Positions 49,380 through 61,200 of a stretch of DNA of 64,000 nt are shown here, in pieces; the first letter of the stretch is position 1; the number at the start of each line of letters is the position of its first letter. The notes beneath the pieces are model-generated. The model ran no database searches, was not told where the DNA came from, and worked only from the letters and a program-made list of their open reading frames with translations. Both the position numbers and the translations under genes were made by a program. Location: positions 13,330,001-13,394,000 of the forward strand of contig OZ059895.1 in assembly GCA_964057225.1 (NCBI GenBank). The letters are read 5' to 3'. The stretch comes from Auanema rhodensis. Taxonomy: Eukaryota; Nematoda; Chromadorea; Rhabditida; Rhabditidae.

Positions 49380-49790
49380 GAAAATATCTGATATTCAATG
49401 ATTTACATACTTATCCTCGTTATTGTTTTTTTTCCAATTTCATGTTAGTTATGTAATTTTCTACGTTACATCTAAATTCCTCGATGATATCAAATCTTAT
49501 GAGCTCCAAATACAATAAATTAAAAAAGGTTTCACAGTTGTATAGTGTTAAAACAATGTTTGTTTCAATAGGAAATAGATAGAAACAGTAAAGTTAAGAT
49601 GAAGGTTCATAAACTACTGGTTTATAACTGTAATATAGAAATAAGATTGAAGATATTTTGATGCCTTGGGTTGAGCTATCTAAGTAAAACTGCTAGAAAA
49701 TTAAAAACATTTGTTACGGAAGAGATAAAATTGAAAATCAGCTGCATTGCGTACTTTCAACGTGGTATGATCGTTAAAAAAAATTGAAAA

Positions 49791-49908
49791 GCTTACGGCA
49801 CCCGGGATTCCCAAGCCGTCTCCGATCCAAGTACTAACCGGGCCCAACGTTGCTTGACTTGCCAGATCGGACGGGATGGCGTACTTTCAACGTGGTATGG
49901 TCGTAAGC
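49791..49908 (-). rRNA. 5S ribosomal RNA, copy 29
   Basis: Consensus copy. Confidence 0.95.
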
Positions 49909-50319
49909 GAAAATATCTGATATTCAATGATTTACATACTTATCCTCGTTATTGTTTTTTTTCCAATTTCATGTTAGTTATGTAATTTTCTACGTTACAT
50001 CTAAATTCCTCGATGATATCAAATCTTATGAGCTCCAAATACAATAAATTAAAAAAGGTTTCACAGTTGTATAGTGTTAAAACAATGTTTGTTTCAATAG
50101 GAAATAGATAGAAACAGTAAAGTTAAGATGAAGGTTCATAAACTACTGGTTTATAACTGTAATATAGAAATAAGATTGAAGATATTTTGATGCCTTGGGT
50201 TGAGCTATCTAAGTAAAACTGCTAGAAAATTAAAAACATTTGTTACGGAAGAGATAAAATTGAAAATCAGCTGCATTGCGTACTTTCAACGTGGTATGAT
50301 CGTTAAAAAAAATTGAAAA

Positions 50320-50437
50320 GCTTACGGCACCCGGGATTCCCAAGCCGTCTCCGATCCAAGTACTAACCGGGCCCAACGTTGCTTGACTTGCCAGATCGGA
50401 CGGGATGGCGTACTTTCAACGTGGTATGGTCGTAAGC
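50320..50437 (-). rRNA. 5S ribosomal RNA, copy 30
   Basis: Consensus copy. Confidence 0.95.
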
Positions 50438-50848
50438 GAAAATACCTGATATTCAATGATTTACATACTTATCCTCGTTATTGTTTTTTTTCCAATTTCA
50501 TGTTAGTTATGTAATTTTCTACGTTACATCTAAATTCCTCGATGATATCAAATCTTATGAGCTCCAAATACAATAAATTAAAAAAGGTTTCACAGTTGTA
50601 TAGTGTTAAAACAATGTTTGTTTCAATAGGAAATAGATAGAAACAGTAAAGTTAAGATGAAGGTTCATAAACTACTGGTTTATAACTGTAATATAGAAAT
50701 AAGATTGAAGATATTTTGATGCCTTGGGTTGAGCTATCTAAGTAAAACTGCTAGAAAATTAAAAACATTTGTTACGGAAGAGATAAAATTGAAAATCAGC
50801 TGCATTGCGTACTTTCAACGTGGTATGATCGTTAAAAAAAATTGAAAA

Positions 50849-50966
50849 GCTTACGGCACCCGGGATTCCCAAGCCGTCTCCGATCCAAGTACTAACCGGG
50901 CCCAACGTTGCTTGACTTGCCAGATCGGACAGGATGGCGTACTTTCAACGTGGTATGGTCGTAAGC
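50849..50966 (-). rRNA. 5S ribosomal RNA, copy 31
   Basis: CCTGTCCG variant. Confidence 0.93.
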
Positions 50967-51377
50967 GAAAATACCTGATATTCAATGATTTACATACTTA
51001 TCCTCGTTATTGTTTTTTTTCCAATTTCATGTTAGTTATGTAATTTTCTACGTTACATCTAAATTCCTCGATGATATCAAATCTTATGAGCACCAAATAC
51101 AATAAATTAAAAAAGGTTTCACAGTTGTATAGTGTTAAAACAATGTTTGTTTCAATAGGAAATAGATAGAAACAGTAAAGTTAAGATGAAGGTTCATAAA
51201 CTACTGGTTTATAACTGTAATATAGAAATAAGATTGAAGATATTTTGATGCCTTGGGTTGAGCTATCTAAGTAAAACTGCTAGAAAATTAAAAACATTTG
51301 TTACGGAAGAGATAAAATTGAAAATCAGCTGCACGGCGTACTTTCAACGTGGTATGATCGTTAAAAAAATTTGAAAA

Positions 51378-51495
51378 GCTTACGGCACCCGGGATTCCCA
51401 AGCCGTCTCCGATCCAAGTACTAACCGGGCCCAACGTTGCTTGACTTGCCAGATCGGACGGGATGGCGTACTTTCAACGTGGTATGGTCGTAAGC
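51378..51495 (-). rRNA. 5S ribosomal RNA, copy 32
   Basis: Consensus gene with a GAGCACC and CACGGCG spacer. Confidence 0.95.
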
Positions 51496-51906
51496 GAAAA
51501 TATCTGATATTCAATGATTTACATACTTATCCTCGTTATTGTTTTTTTTCCAATTTCATGTTAGTTATGTAATTTTCTACGTTACATCTAAATTCCTCGA
51601 TGATATCAAATCTTATGAGCTCCAAATACAATAAATTAAAAAAGGTTTCACAGTTGTATAGTGTTAAAACAATGTTTGTTTCAATAGGAAATAGATAGAA
51701 ACAGTAAAGTTAAGATGAAGGTTCATAAACTACTGGTTTATAACTGTAATATAGAAATAAGATTGAAGATATTTTGATGCCTTGGGTTGAGCTATCTAAG
51801 TAAAACTGCTAGAAAATTAAAAACATTTGTTACGGAAGAGATAAAATTGAAAATCAGCTGCATTGCGTACTTTCAACGTGGTATGATCGTTAAAAAAAAT
51901 TGAAAA

Positions 51907-52024
51907 GCTTACGGCACCCGGGATTCCCAAGCCGTCTCCGATCCAAGTACTAACCGGGCCCAACGTTGCTTGACTTGCCAGATCGGACGGGATGGCGTAC
52001 TTTCAACGTGGTATGGTCGTAAGC
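51907..52024 (-). rRNA. 5S ribosomal RNA, copy 33
   Basis: Consensus copy. Confidence 0.95.
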
Positions 52025-52435
52025 GAAAATACCTGATATTCAATGATTTACATACTTATCCTCGTTATTGTTTTTTTTCCAATTTCATGTTAGTTATGTA
52101 ATTTTCTACGTTACATCTAAATTCCTCGATGATATCAAATCTTATGAGCTCCAAATACAATAAATTAAAAAAGGTTTCACAGTTGTATAGTGTTAAAACA
52201 ATGTTTGTTTCAATAGGAAATAGATAGAAACAGTAAAGTTAAGATGAAGGTTCATAAACTACTGGTTTATAACTGTAATATAGGAATAAGATTAGAGATA
52301 ATTCGCTGCCTTGGGTTGAGCTATCTAAGTAAAACTGCTGGAAAATTGAAAACATTTGTTACGGAAGAGATAAAATTGAAAATCAGCTGCATTGCGTACT
52401 TTCAACGTGGTATGATCGTTAAAAAAAATTGAAAA

Positions 52436-52553
52436 GCTTACGGCACCCGGGATTCCCAAGCCGTCTCCGATCCAAGTACTAACCGGGCCCAACGTTGCTT
52501 GACTTGCCAGATCGGACGGGATGGCGTACTTTCAACGTGGTATGGTCGTAAGC
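52436..52553 (-). rRNA. 5S ribosomal RNA, copy 34
   Basis: Consensus gene in a GGAATAAGATTAGAG unit; unlike copies 11 and 15 it lacks the CCTGTCCG change. Confidence 0.95.
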
Positions 52554-52964
52554 GAAAATACCTGATATTCAATGATTTACATACTTATCCTCGTTATTGT
52601 TTTTTTTCCAATTTCATGTTAGTTATGTAATTTTCTACGTTACATCTAAATTCCTCGATGATATCAAATCTTATGAGCACCAAATACAATAAATTAAAAA
52701 AGGTTTCACAGTTGTATAGTGTTAAAACAATGTTTGTTTCAATAGGAAATAGATAGAAACAGTAAAGTTAAGATGAAGGTTCATAAACTACTGGTTTATA
52801 ACTGTAATATAGAAATAAGATTGAAGATATTTTGATGCCTTGGGTTGAGCTATCTAAGTAAAACTGCTAGAAAATTAAAAACATTTGTTACGGAAGAGAT
52901 AAAATTGAAAATCAGCTGCACGGCGTACTTTCAACGTGGTATGATCGTTAAAAAAATTTGAAAA

Positions 52965-53082
52965 GCTTACGGCACCCGGGATTCCCAAGCCGTCTCCGAT
53001 CCAAGTACTAACCGGGCCCAACGTTGCTTGACTTGCCAGATCGGACGGGATGGCGTACTTTCAACGTGGTATGGTCGTAAGC
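52965..53082 (-). rRNA. 5S ribosomal RNA, copy 35
   Basis: Consensus gene with a GAGCACC and CACGGCG spacer. Confidence 0.95.
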
Positions 53083-53493
53083 GAAAATATCTGATATTCA
53101 ATGATTTACATACTTATCCTCGTTATTGTTTTTTTTCTAATTTCATGTTAGTTATGTAATTTTCTACGTTACATCTAAATTCCTCGATGATATCAAATCT
53201 TATGAGCACCAAATACAATAAATTAAAAAAGGTTTCACAGTTGTATAGTGTTAAAACAATGTTTGTTTCAATAGGAAATAGATAGAAACAGTAAAGTTAA
53301 GATGAAGGTTCATAAACTACTGGTTTATAACTGTAATATAGAAATAAGATTGAAGATATTTTGATGCCTTGGGTTGAGCTATCTAAGTAAAACTGCTAGA
53401 AAATTAAAAACATTTGTTACGGAAGAGATAAAATTGAAAATCAGCTGCATTGCGTACTTTCAACGTGGTATGATCGTTAAAAAAAATTGAAAA

Positions 53494-53611
53494 GCTTACG
53501 GCACCCGGGATTCCCAAGCCGTCTCCGATCCAAGTACTAACCGGGCCCAACGTTGCTTGACTTGCCAGATCGGACGGGATGGCGTACTTTCAACGTGGTA
53601 TGGTCGTAAGC
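53494..53611 (-). rRNA. 5S ribosomal RNA, copy 36
   Basis: Consensus gene with GAGCACC spacer. Confidence 0.95.
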
Positions 53612-54022
53612 GAAAATATCTGATATTCAATGATTTACATACTTATCCTCGTTATTGTTTTTTTTCCAATTTCATGTTAGTTATGTAATTTTCTACGTTA
53701 CATCTAAATTCCTCGATGATATCAAATCTTATGAGCTCCAAATACAATAAATTAAAAAAGGTTTCACAGTTGTATAGTGTTAAAACAATGTTTGTTTCAA
53801 TAGGAAATAGATAGAAACAGTAAAGTTAAGATGAAGGTTCATAAACTACTGGTTTATAACTGTAATATAGAAATAAGATTGAAGATATTTTGATGCCTTG
53901 GGTTGAGCTATCTAAGTAAAACTGCTAGAAAATTAAAAACATTTGTTACGGAAGAGATAAAATTGAAAATCAGCTGCATTGCGTACTTTCAACGTGGTAT
54001 GATCGTTAAAAAAAATTGAAAA

Positions 54023-54140
54023 GCTTACGGCACCCGGGATTCCCAAGCCGCCTCCGATCCAAGTACTAACCGGGCCCAACGTTGCTTGACTTGCCAGATC
54101 GGACGGGATGGCGTACTTTCAACGTGGTATGGTCGTAAGC
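54023..54140 (-). rRNA. 5S ribosomal RNA, copy 37
   Basis: Variant CGGAGGCGGC (consensus CGGAGACGGC), next to box C. Confidence 0.92.
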
Positions 54141-54552
54141 GAAAATATCTGATATTCAATGATTTACATACTTATCCTCGTTATTGTTTTTTTTTCCAAT
54201 TTCATGTTAGTTATGTAATTTTCTACGTTACATCTAAATTCCTCGATGATATCAAATCTTATGAGCTCCAAATACAATAAATTAAAAAAGGTTTCACAGT
54301 TGTATAGTGTTAAAACAATGTTTGTTTCAATAGGAAATAGATAGAAACAGTAAAGTTAAGATGAAGGTTCATAAACTACTGGTTTATAACTGTAATATAG
54401 AAATAAGATTGAAGATATTTTGATGCCTTGGGTTGAGCTATCTAAGTAAAACTGCTAGAAAATTAAAAACATTTGTTACGGAAGAGATAAAATTGAAAAT
54501 CAGCTGCATTGCGTACTTTCAACGTGGTATGATCGTTAAAAAAAATTGAAAA

Positions 54553-54670
54553 GCTTACGGCACCCGGGATTCCCAAGCCGTCTCCGATCCAAGTACTAAC
54601 CGGGCCCAACGTTGCTTGACTTGCCAGATCGGACGGGATGGCGTACTTTCAACGTGGTATGGTCGTAAGC
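54553..54670 (-). rRNA. 5S ribosomal RNA, copy 38
   Basis: Consensus copy. Confidence 0.95.
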
Positions 54671-55081
54671 GAAAATACCTGATATTCAATGATTTACATA
54701 CTTATCCTCGTTATTGTTTTTTTTCCAATTTCATGTTAGTTATGTAATTTTCTACGTTACATCTAAATTCCTCGATGATATCAAATCTTATGAGCTCCAA
54801 ATACAATAAATTAAAAAAGGTTTCACAGTTGTATAGTGTTAAAACAATGTTTGTTTCAATAGGAAATAGATAGAAACAGTAAAGTTAAGATGAAGGTTCA
54901 TAAACTACTGGTTTATAACTGTAATATAGAAATAAGATTGAAGATATTTTGATGCCTTGGGTTGAGCTATCTAAGTAAAACTGCTAGAAAATTAAAAACA
55001 TTTGTTACGGAAGAGATAAAATTGAAAATCAGCTGCATTGCGTACTTTCAACGTGGTATGATCGTTAAAAAAAATTGAAAA

Positions 55082-55199
55082 GCTTACGGCACCCGGGATT
55101 CCCAAGCCGTCTCCGATCCAAGTACTAACCGGGCCCAACGTTGCTTGACTTGCCAGATCGGACAGGATGGCGTACTTTCAACGTGGTATGGTCGTAAGC
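55082..55199 (-). rRNA. 5S ribosomal RNA, copy 39
   Basis: CCTGTCCG variant; the first upstream base is changed as in copy 18. Confidence 0.93.
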
Positions 55200-55611
55200 A
55201 AAAATATCTGATATTCAATGATTTACATACTTATCCTCGTTATTGTTTTTTTTTCCAATTTCATGTTAGTTATGTAATTTTCTACGTTACATCTAAATTC
55301 CTCGATGATATCAAATCTTATGAGCTCCAAATACAATAAATTAAAAAAGGTTTCACAGTTGTATAGTGTTAAAACAATGTTTGTTTCAATAGGAAATAGA
55401 TAGAAACAGTAAAGTTAAGATGAAGGTTCATAAACTACTGGTTTATAACTGTAATATAGAAATAAGATTGAAGATATTTTGATGCCTTGGGTTGAGCTAT
55501 CTAAGTAAAACTGCTAGAAAATTAAAAACATTTGTTACGGAAGAGATAAAATTGAAAATCAGCTGCATTGCGTACTTTCAACGTGGTATGATCGTTAAAA
55601 AAATTTGAAAA

Positions 55612-55729
55612 GCTTACGGCACCCGGGATTCCCAAGCCGTCTCCGATCCAAGTACTAACCGGGCCCAACGTTGCTTGACTTGCCAGATCGGACGGGATGG
55701 CGTACTTTCAGCGTGGTATGGTCGTAAGA
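55612..55729 (-). rRNA. 5S ribosomal RNA, copy 40
   Basis: Two changes: CCACGCTGAAAG for CCACGTTGAAAG, and the first base of the gene (T for G). Confidence 0.9.
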
Positions 55730-56140
55730 GAAAATACCTGATATTCAATGATTTACATACTTATCCTCGTTATTGTTTTTTTTCCAATTTCATGTTAGTT
55801 ATGTAATTTTCTACGTTACATCTAAATTCCTCGATGATATCAAATCTTATGAGCTCCAAATACAATAAATTAAAAAAGGTTTCACAGTTGTATAGTGTTA
55901 AAACAATGTTTGTTTCAATAGGAAATAGATAGAAACAGTAAAGTTAAGATGAAGGTTCATAAACTACTGGTTTATAACTGTAATATAGAAATAAGATTGA
56001 AGATATTTTGATGCCTTGGGTTGAGCTATCTAAGTAAAACTGCTAGAAAATTAAAAACATTTGTTACGGAAGAGATAAAATTGAAAATCAGCTGCACGGC
56101 GTACTTTCAACGTGGTATGATCGTTAAAAAAATTTGAAAA

Positions 56141-56258
56141 GCTTACGGCACCCGGGATTCCCAAGCCGTCTCCGATCCAAGTACTAACCGGGCCCAACGT
56201 TGCTTGACTTGCCAGATCGGACGGGATGGCGTACTTTCAACGTGGTATGGTCGTAAGC
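56141..56258 (-). rRNA. 5S ribosomal RNA, copy 41
   Basis: Consensus copy. Confidence 0.95.
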
Positions 56259-56669
56259 GAAAATATCTGATATTCAATGATTTACATACTTATCCTCGTT
56301 ATTGTTTTTTTTCCAATTTCATGTTAGTTATGTAATTTTCTACGTTACATCTAAATTCCTCGATGATATCAAATCTTATGAGCTCCAAATACAATAAATT
56401 AAAAAAGGTTTCACAGTTGTATAGTGTTAAAACAATGTTTGTTTCAATAGGAAATAGATAGAAACAGTAAAGTTAAGATGAAGGTTCATAAACTACTGGT
56501 TTATAACTGTAATATAGAAATAAGATTGAAGATATTTTGATGCCTTGGGTTGAGCTATCTAAGTAAAACTGCTAGAAAATTAAAAACATTTGTTACGGAA
56601 GAGATAAAATTGAAAATCAGCTGCATTGCGTACTTTCAACGTGGTATGATCGTTAAAAAAAATTGAAAA

Positions 56670-56787
56670 GCTTACGGCACCCGGGATTCCCAAGCCGTCT
56701 CCGATCCAAGTACTAACCGGGCCCAACGTTGCTTGACTTGCCAGATCGGACGGGATGGCGTACTTTCAACGTGGTATGGTCGTAAGC
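56670..56787 (-). rRNA. 5S ribosomal RNA, copy 42
   Basis: Consensus copy, the last before element D. Confidence 0.95.
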
Positions 56788-56844
56788 GAAAATACCTGAT
56801 ATTCAATGATTTACATACTTATCCTCGTTATTGTTTTTTTTCCA

Positions 56845-57183
56845 CGTTCCATATTGGTTCCTAGGGTTCCGGCTAGGTAACCATATGGACTTTAATAGTG
56901 TGAATGCCATTGTAAAAGTAACAGAAAGTAGAGAAAAAGAAGTTTATTCAGAATATGGAAATACAACTATAAAAGCAAAATACAATAATCAAATAAATGA
57001 AACTACATGTTATGAGAAAGCCAACCTAGTTGCTTTCTCAGGGGTTTATATAACAAAATATTAATTACAAATATAATTGAATTTATACAAAAAGTAGTTC
57101 AGGTCTAGTTTCTTATTGAATTCTATTAACCAAAAGTCGGTTGACGTTGTCAACCGCCTTCTTTATAAGACACGTATGGAACA
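56845..57183 (-). mobile_element. 3' LTR of element D
   Basis: About 339 bp, TGTTCCATACGTGTC...GGAACG on the minus strand. The start, the GGTTGAC/GTCAACC hairpin and the GGTTCC block are shared with the family A LTR; the middle differs. TATATAAA near 57045 and AATAAA near 56940 (both reverse complement). AAGGCA lies just inside. Confidence 0.85.
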
Positions 57184-57408
57184 TGCCTTATATTGAAAAA
57201 GTAGCTGACCTCAGCTATAAGAAATTAGACCTTTTAAGGAAAAGAAACAAAAGAGAAAAATATATATATAAATGAATTAGAATTAGAATACTAGAATAGG
57301 AATAATAGTGTAATAGGAATAATATTAAAAAAAAATGAAAACAATATAAAAAGAAAAAGAAAAGAAAAGAAAAGAGAAGAAAAACTATGAATTCACCTCG
57401 TGCAGCTG
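57184..57408 (-). other. 3' untranslated region of element D
   Basis: AT-rich, with the GTAGCTGA hairpin found at the same place in element A and a long purine-rich stretch (57230-57390). Confidence 0.6.
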
Positions 57409-58044
57409 TTATCCTTCTTCCTCCTCGATTTGTCCCAGCTGGAAGTCGGTCGCGGGTTGCCGGTCGGCGACCGTCCATATGTGGAACAGGCTGACGTCTG
57501 TTAGCAGTTCCGTCGCCTGGCCTGCTATCATCATTTTCTTTCTTTTCTGGTCCGGAGTGGTGGCGCGCGTCGCCATTAGTATCCTTAAGGCCTGGCTGAT
57601 CAGGTCTCCCGCTTTCCTAATCGACTGGTTGGTCGATTCCATCATACTTTCTTCTGTCCAGCTCTTGTGGATCTCTTCCGCGGCCCATCTTGGGATGAGA
57701 TCCGCGCTAGCTACATTTTCGGAGGCTGGATAGCCTAGATCTTCGCGTAGTTTGTTGATGGTGGCCTTGGTGCGGGCAGTGGCCTCGGACCAGTTTTGCG
57801 CCATTTTGGCCATCTCTTCTTCATCATTGTTACATGAACATTGTAACCTTTCCAGAGTCTCTATTAATAGAGTAACTCTGGCTAAATTCTCCGAAAATGA
57901 TTGGAGAATTCTTATCTTTTTAGTCCTGTTGTTTGTTGTCTCCAGTTGTTGTAGTTCTATCTGGAGCGAATGAATCTTGATCCACTTTTCCTTGATCATC
58001 GCGATAGGTGTCTCGCAGGCTGGTGGAGGGAAGACGAGTGCCAT
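57409..58044 (-). CDS. ORF2, small helical accessory protein of element D
   Basis: 211 codons from the ATG at 58044, chosen because its product (MALVFPPPACETPIAMIKEK) aligns with the start of the other ORF2 proteins. An in-frame ATG at 58134 would add 30 residues but would lie upstream of the TATA box. Motifs shared with A: a Trp helix near the N-terminus (KEKWIKIHSLQIEL), then a Glu-rich stretch, LREDLGYP, a second Trp region (WTEES) and an acidic end (EEEEG). No membrane segment or enzyme motif. CTATATAAG lies ~45 bases upstream. Function unknown; conserved placement in three elements supports a real gene. Confidence 0.78.
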   Translation of the reverse strand: MALVFPPPACETPIAMIKEKWIKIHSLQIELQQLETTNNRTKKIRILQSFSENLARVTLLIETLERLQCSCNNDEEEMAKMAQNWSEATARTKATINKLREDLGYPASENVASADLIPRWAAEEIHKSWTEESMMESTNQSIRKAGDLISQALRILMATRATTPDQKRKKMMIAGQATELLTDVSLFHIWTVADRQPATDFQLGQIEEEEG

Positions 58045-58087
58045 TCTTGTGGTGCTGGGAGTTTTTCTGCTTGAGGTGAATTTTGAG

Positions 58088-58095
58088 CTTATATA
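58088..58095 (-). promoter_or_regulatory. Possible internal TATA box for ORF2 (element D)
   Basis: Minus strand CCCTATATAAGCTC, ~45 bases upstream of the ORF2 ATG. Position and core match element B. Confidence 0.5.
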
Positions 58096-58264
58096 GGGTG
58101 AAAAAAATAGGTAAGTATATATTTTGTGATACATAGATATTAAGATTGATGATTGGGGAAAACATTGTTTTTGTTGTTTGGGTAGCAGATAGAATGAATT
58201 ATTATAAATTAATAAAAAAAAATTAATGAATAAAGTTATTTTCCCGAAAAGTTTCTATTTTTGA

Positions 58265-61200
58265 TTAAATGGTTGTTGTTGCTCCAATCACTGTTGAAGG
58301 TCGTTTCTTTCGTACAACCGGTGTTTTTGGAGAATTGAAATGAGCATCAGGTATCTGAGAGCGTGTGAGCCTGTTTTTAGACTCTAAGGTGGGTATCACG
58401 CTGTTGTACCTTATTGGTACGTGGAATGGTTTTGGAGCGGTTATAGGATTTTTGTCTTCTATTCCAAGTGCCAACTTGAGGGCTGAGCTCCATCTTTTGG
58501 TTGTGGGTATCTCTTTACGTCTTTCTTCATAGAGCTCTTGCCTTGTTTCTTCTCCAATTTTATCGACAAGTTGTTGAAATAAGTTGTTTTCGTCCTTGTC
58601 CGTAGCTGACTTGTCTGCCGTATTCGGTCCGGTTTCTGGTTGATAATTGTCCTGTTGTGTTTCCCGCGTAATTTCCTGTGGTGCTATTGTTTCTTGTGGT
58701 GTTATTGAAGGTCGGCTTTGTTCGTAGAATTCGTCCTCGTTGTCGCTTTCTGAATCAGAGATTGATGTTGCGGTGGGCGTGCTATTTTTAGCGCGCGTAT
58801 TTTCCGTATCCTGCTGTGAGCCGTCGCTATAAATGGCGGGTGCGGAGTCGTTTCTGTTGTGCTCGCTTTCTTCGACGTTGTTATCGTCGGGTGGAAAGTA
58901 TCTTATATTATTCTTGTGAGCTATAATCGTATTCCCTTCGCTATCTGCTAATATTACGTTATTTCCTTTTATTTCTTTGATTATATATGGTCCATCGCTT
59001 GTTGTTTGTAATTTATTTGCTGGCTTTGCTCGCTTGACGAGTGCTCTATTTTCCACGAAGATCTCTCTTTCCTGCGTCCTGTGATTTTCGTCGTATTTCT
59101 TCTTCATTCTTTCATTATTCAACTCTATCCTTTCATGAATCTTCTCGTGTAAGTCCGGGGCGTTCTTGATTGTGGCTCCTGGGGTTTCTAAGTCCTTATC
59201 TATTGGTAACCGAGCTGTTTGTCCAAACAGACAGTCGTAGGGTGGTGTGCGAGTAGTAGCGTTTGGTAGTCGATTCATCGTAAAAACAATTTTTGGTAGA
59301 ATAATATCCCAATTGTCTTGGTCGTCATTAACGTAGGAAGTTAATGCTTCTTCCAGTGTTCTGTGTAGCCGTTCCACTTGACCATTTGCGTTTTTGTAGT
59401 ATGGCATAGTTGTGTGATGTTCCGATCCAAGATTATCGCACATGCTTTTGAATTCCTTTGAAACAAAATTTGCTCCATTGTCTGTGATGATTTTCTTGGG
59501 GGGTCCAAAAACATAAAACAAGTGTGTTTTAATAGCTGATACTATTTCTTCTGATGTCTGACGAATTAATGGTATCGCTATAATCCATTTGGAAAATGCG
59601 TCCTGTATAGATAAAATGTATCTATTATCCTTTGCAGTTCTAGGTAATGGTCCTAGTATGTCCATGTGAACTCGTTCCCATGGATGTGTCACTGTTGGGA
59701 AGTTTCTCATTGGTTCAACTGTGGCTTCATGTGGGTTATTTTTCCTCTTTGCACAGTCGAGACATCTGTTCACATATCTTGTGATATCATCCTGTATTCC
59801 TGTCCAAGTGTACCGTCGCAAAATGGAGTCTTGAGTCTTATTGATTCCAAGATGTGCTCCGAGAATTGGGTCTTTATGAAATTTTTCTATAATTGGTATT
59901 GTGATTGCTGGATCGTTTGGTAGAATGGCTCGCGGAGTTTGTAAAGCTGTTTTGGGTTTTGCATACAGAGCGTCGTTCACAACGATATATCGATCCATTA
60001 GTTGCCTTCCTGCTGTTTTGTTCCGAATCTTTTCTTTTGTTTCCATGATCCATTCTGTATTGCCTTGAATGGTCCGAAGGTCCGTAATAGTTGAAATAGT
60101 CGAGATTTTGTGTGTAGGAGTTTCTTTTGGTTTCTTCTTTCTTTCCTTGGCTTCGTTGACTTCGTCTTCAAAATATCGTGAAAGTGCATCACAGACGCTG
60201 TTAAGACGTCCTGGGCGATACACTATCTCGATGTCGTATTCTTGTAATACGATTTGAAATTTTGCTAGCCTGCCAATGAGATCTTTTCTTGTCATGAGGC
60301 TAGTAAGAGGCCTGTGATCGGTAATGATTCTTATTGGTGTGCCTAGTATGTAAGTCCGAAATTGATGTACTGCGAAAGTGAGTGCTAGGGCTTCGATTTC
60401 AATTGGTGGGTAATTCCGTTCGGCTTTGTTCAGTTTTCGGCTGGCAAATGCAATTGGGTGAAGTGGTTCCTTGTCGTCTTTAGCCTGTAATAGTACTGCG
60501 CCAACTGCAATTATACTTCCATCGCTTTCAATGACGTAAGGTCGTTTTGCTATAGGTGCTTGTAGTACAGGAGCTTGACAGAGTATCTGTTTAAGTTGTT
60601 GAAATGCTTGTTCTTCTGCATCTCCCCATTTGAATGCTGTATCCTTTTTCGTGAGCTCATAAAGTGGTGACGCAATGCCTGCGGCATTTCTAATAAATCT
60701 GCGAAAGTAGTTCACAACTCCCATAAATGCTCGAACTCCTGTTATTGATTTCGGTCTTGGATAATCTCGGATTGCTTTTACTTTCTGAGGGTCTGGTTTT
60801 ATTCCTTCGTGTCCAACAATGAATCCTAGGAATTTGACTTCTTGTTGTCCAAAGGTACATTTCTTAAGCTTGATTTTTAATCCTAGCTCTGCTGATGCGT
60901 TCAGTACTTCGTCGATATCTTGTAAATGTTTCGTCGTTGATTCCGATATGAGAAGTAGATCGTCGAGATAGACGAAGAGCTTGCATCGTACGTGTTGTTG
61001 TAAATATCGTACAGCATTTTGGAATGTGTGTGGAGCTCCGCAGAGTCCCATCGGCATTCTGCAGTATTGATAAGTTCCGCTCGTAGTAGTGAATGCGGTG
61101 AGGTGTCTATCTTCTGATCTAAGAGGGATTTGAAAGAATCCAGATACTAGATCAAAGTTACTGAAGATACGCGCTCCGGCTGCTAGGTCCAAGATGTCTT

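Larger units (their letters stand above)
46251..56844 (-). repeat. 5S rDNA array segment, 20 units
   Basis: It continues the array after element C with the same unit types as 25297-34785, including the GGAATAAGATTAGAG type (52269) and the GAGCACC and CACGGCG type (51095, 52680). It ends where element D enters, 57 bp upstream of copy 42. Confidence 0.96.

Noticed and set aside
25297..56844. CRISPR-like array
   Set aside because: Repeats are 529 bp, contiguous and contain 5S genes; there are no short repeats with unique spacers.
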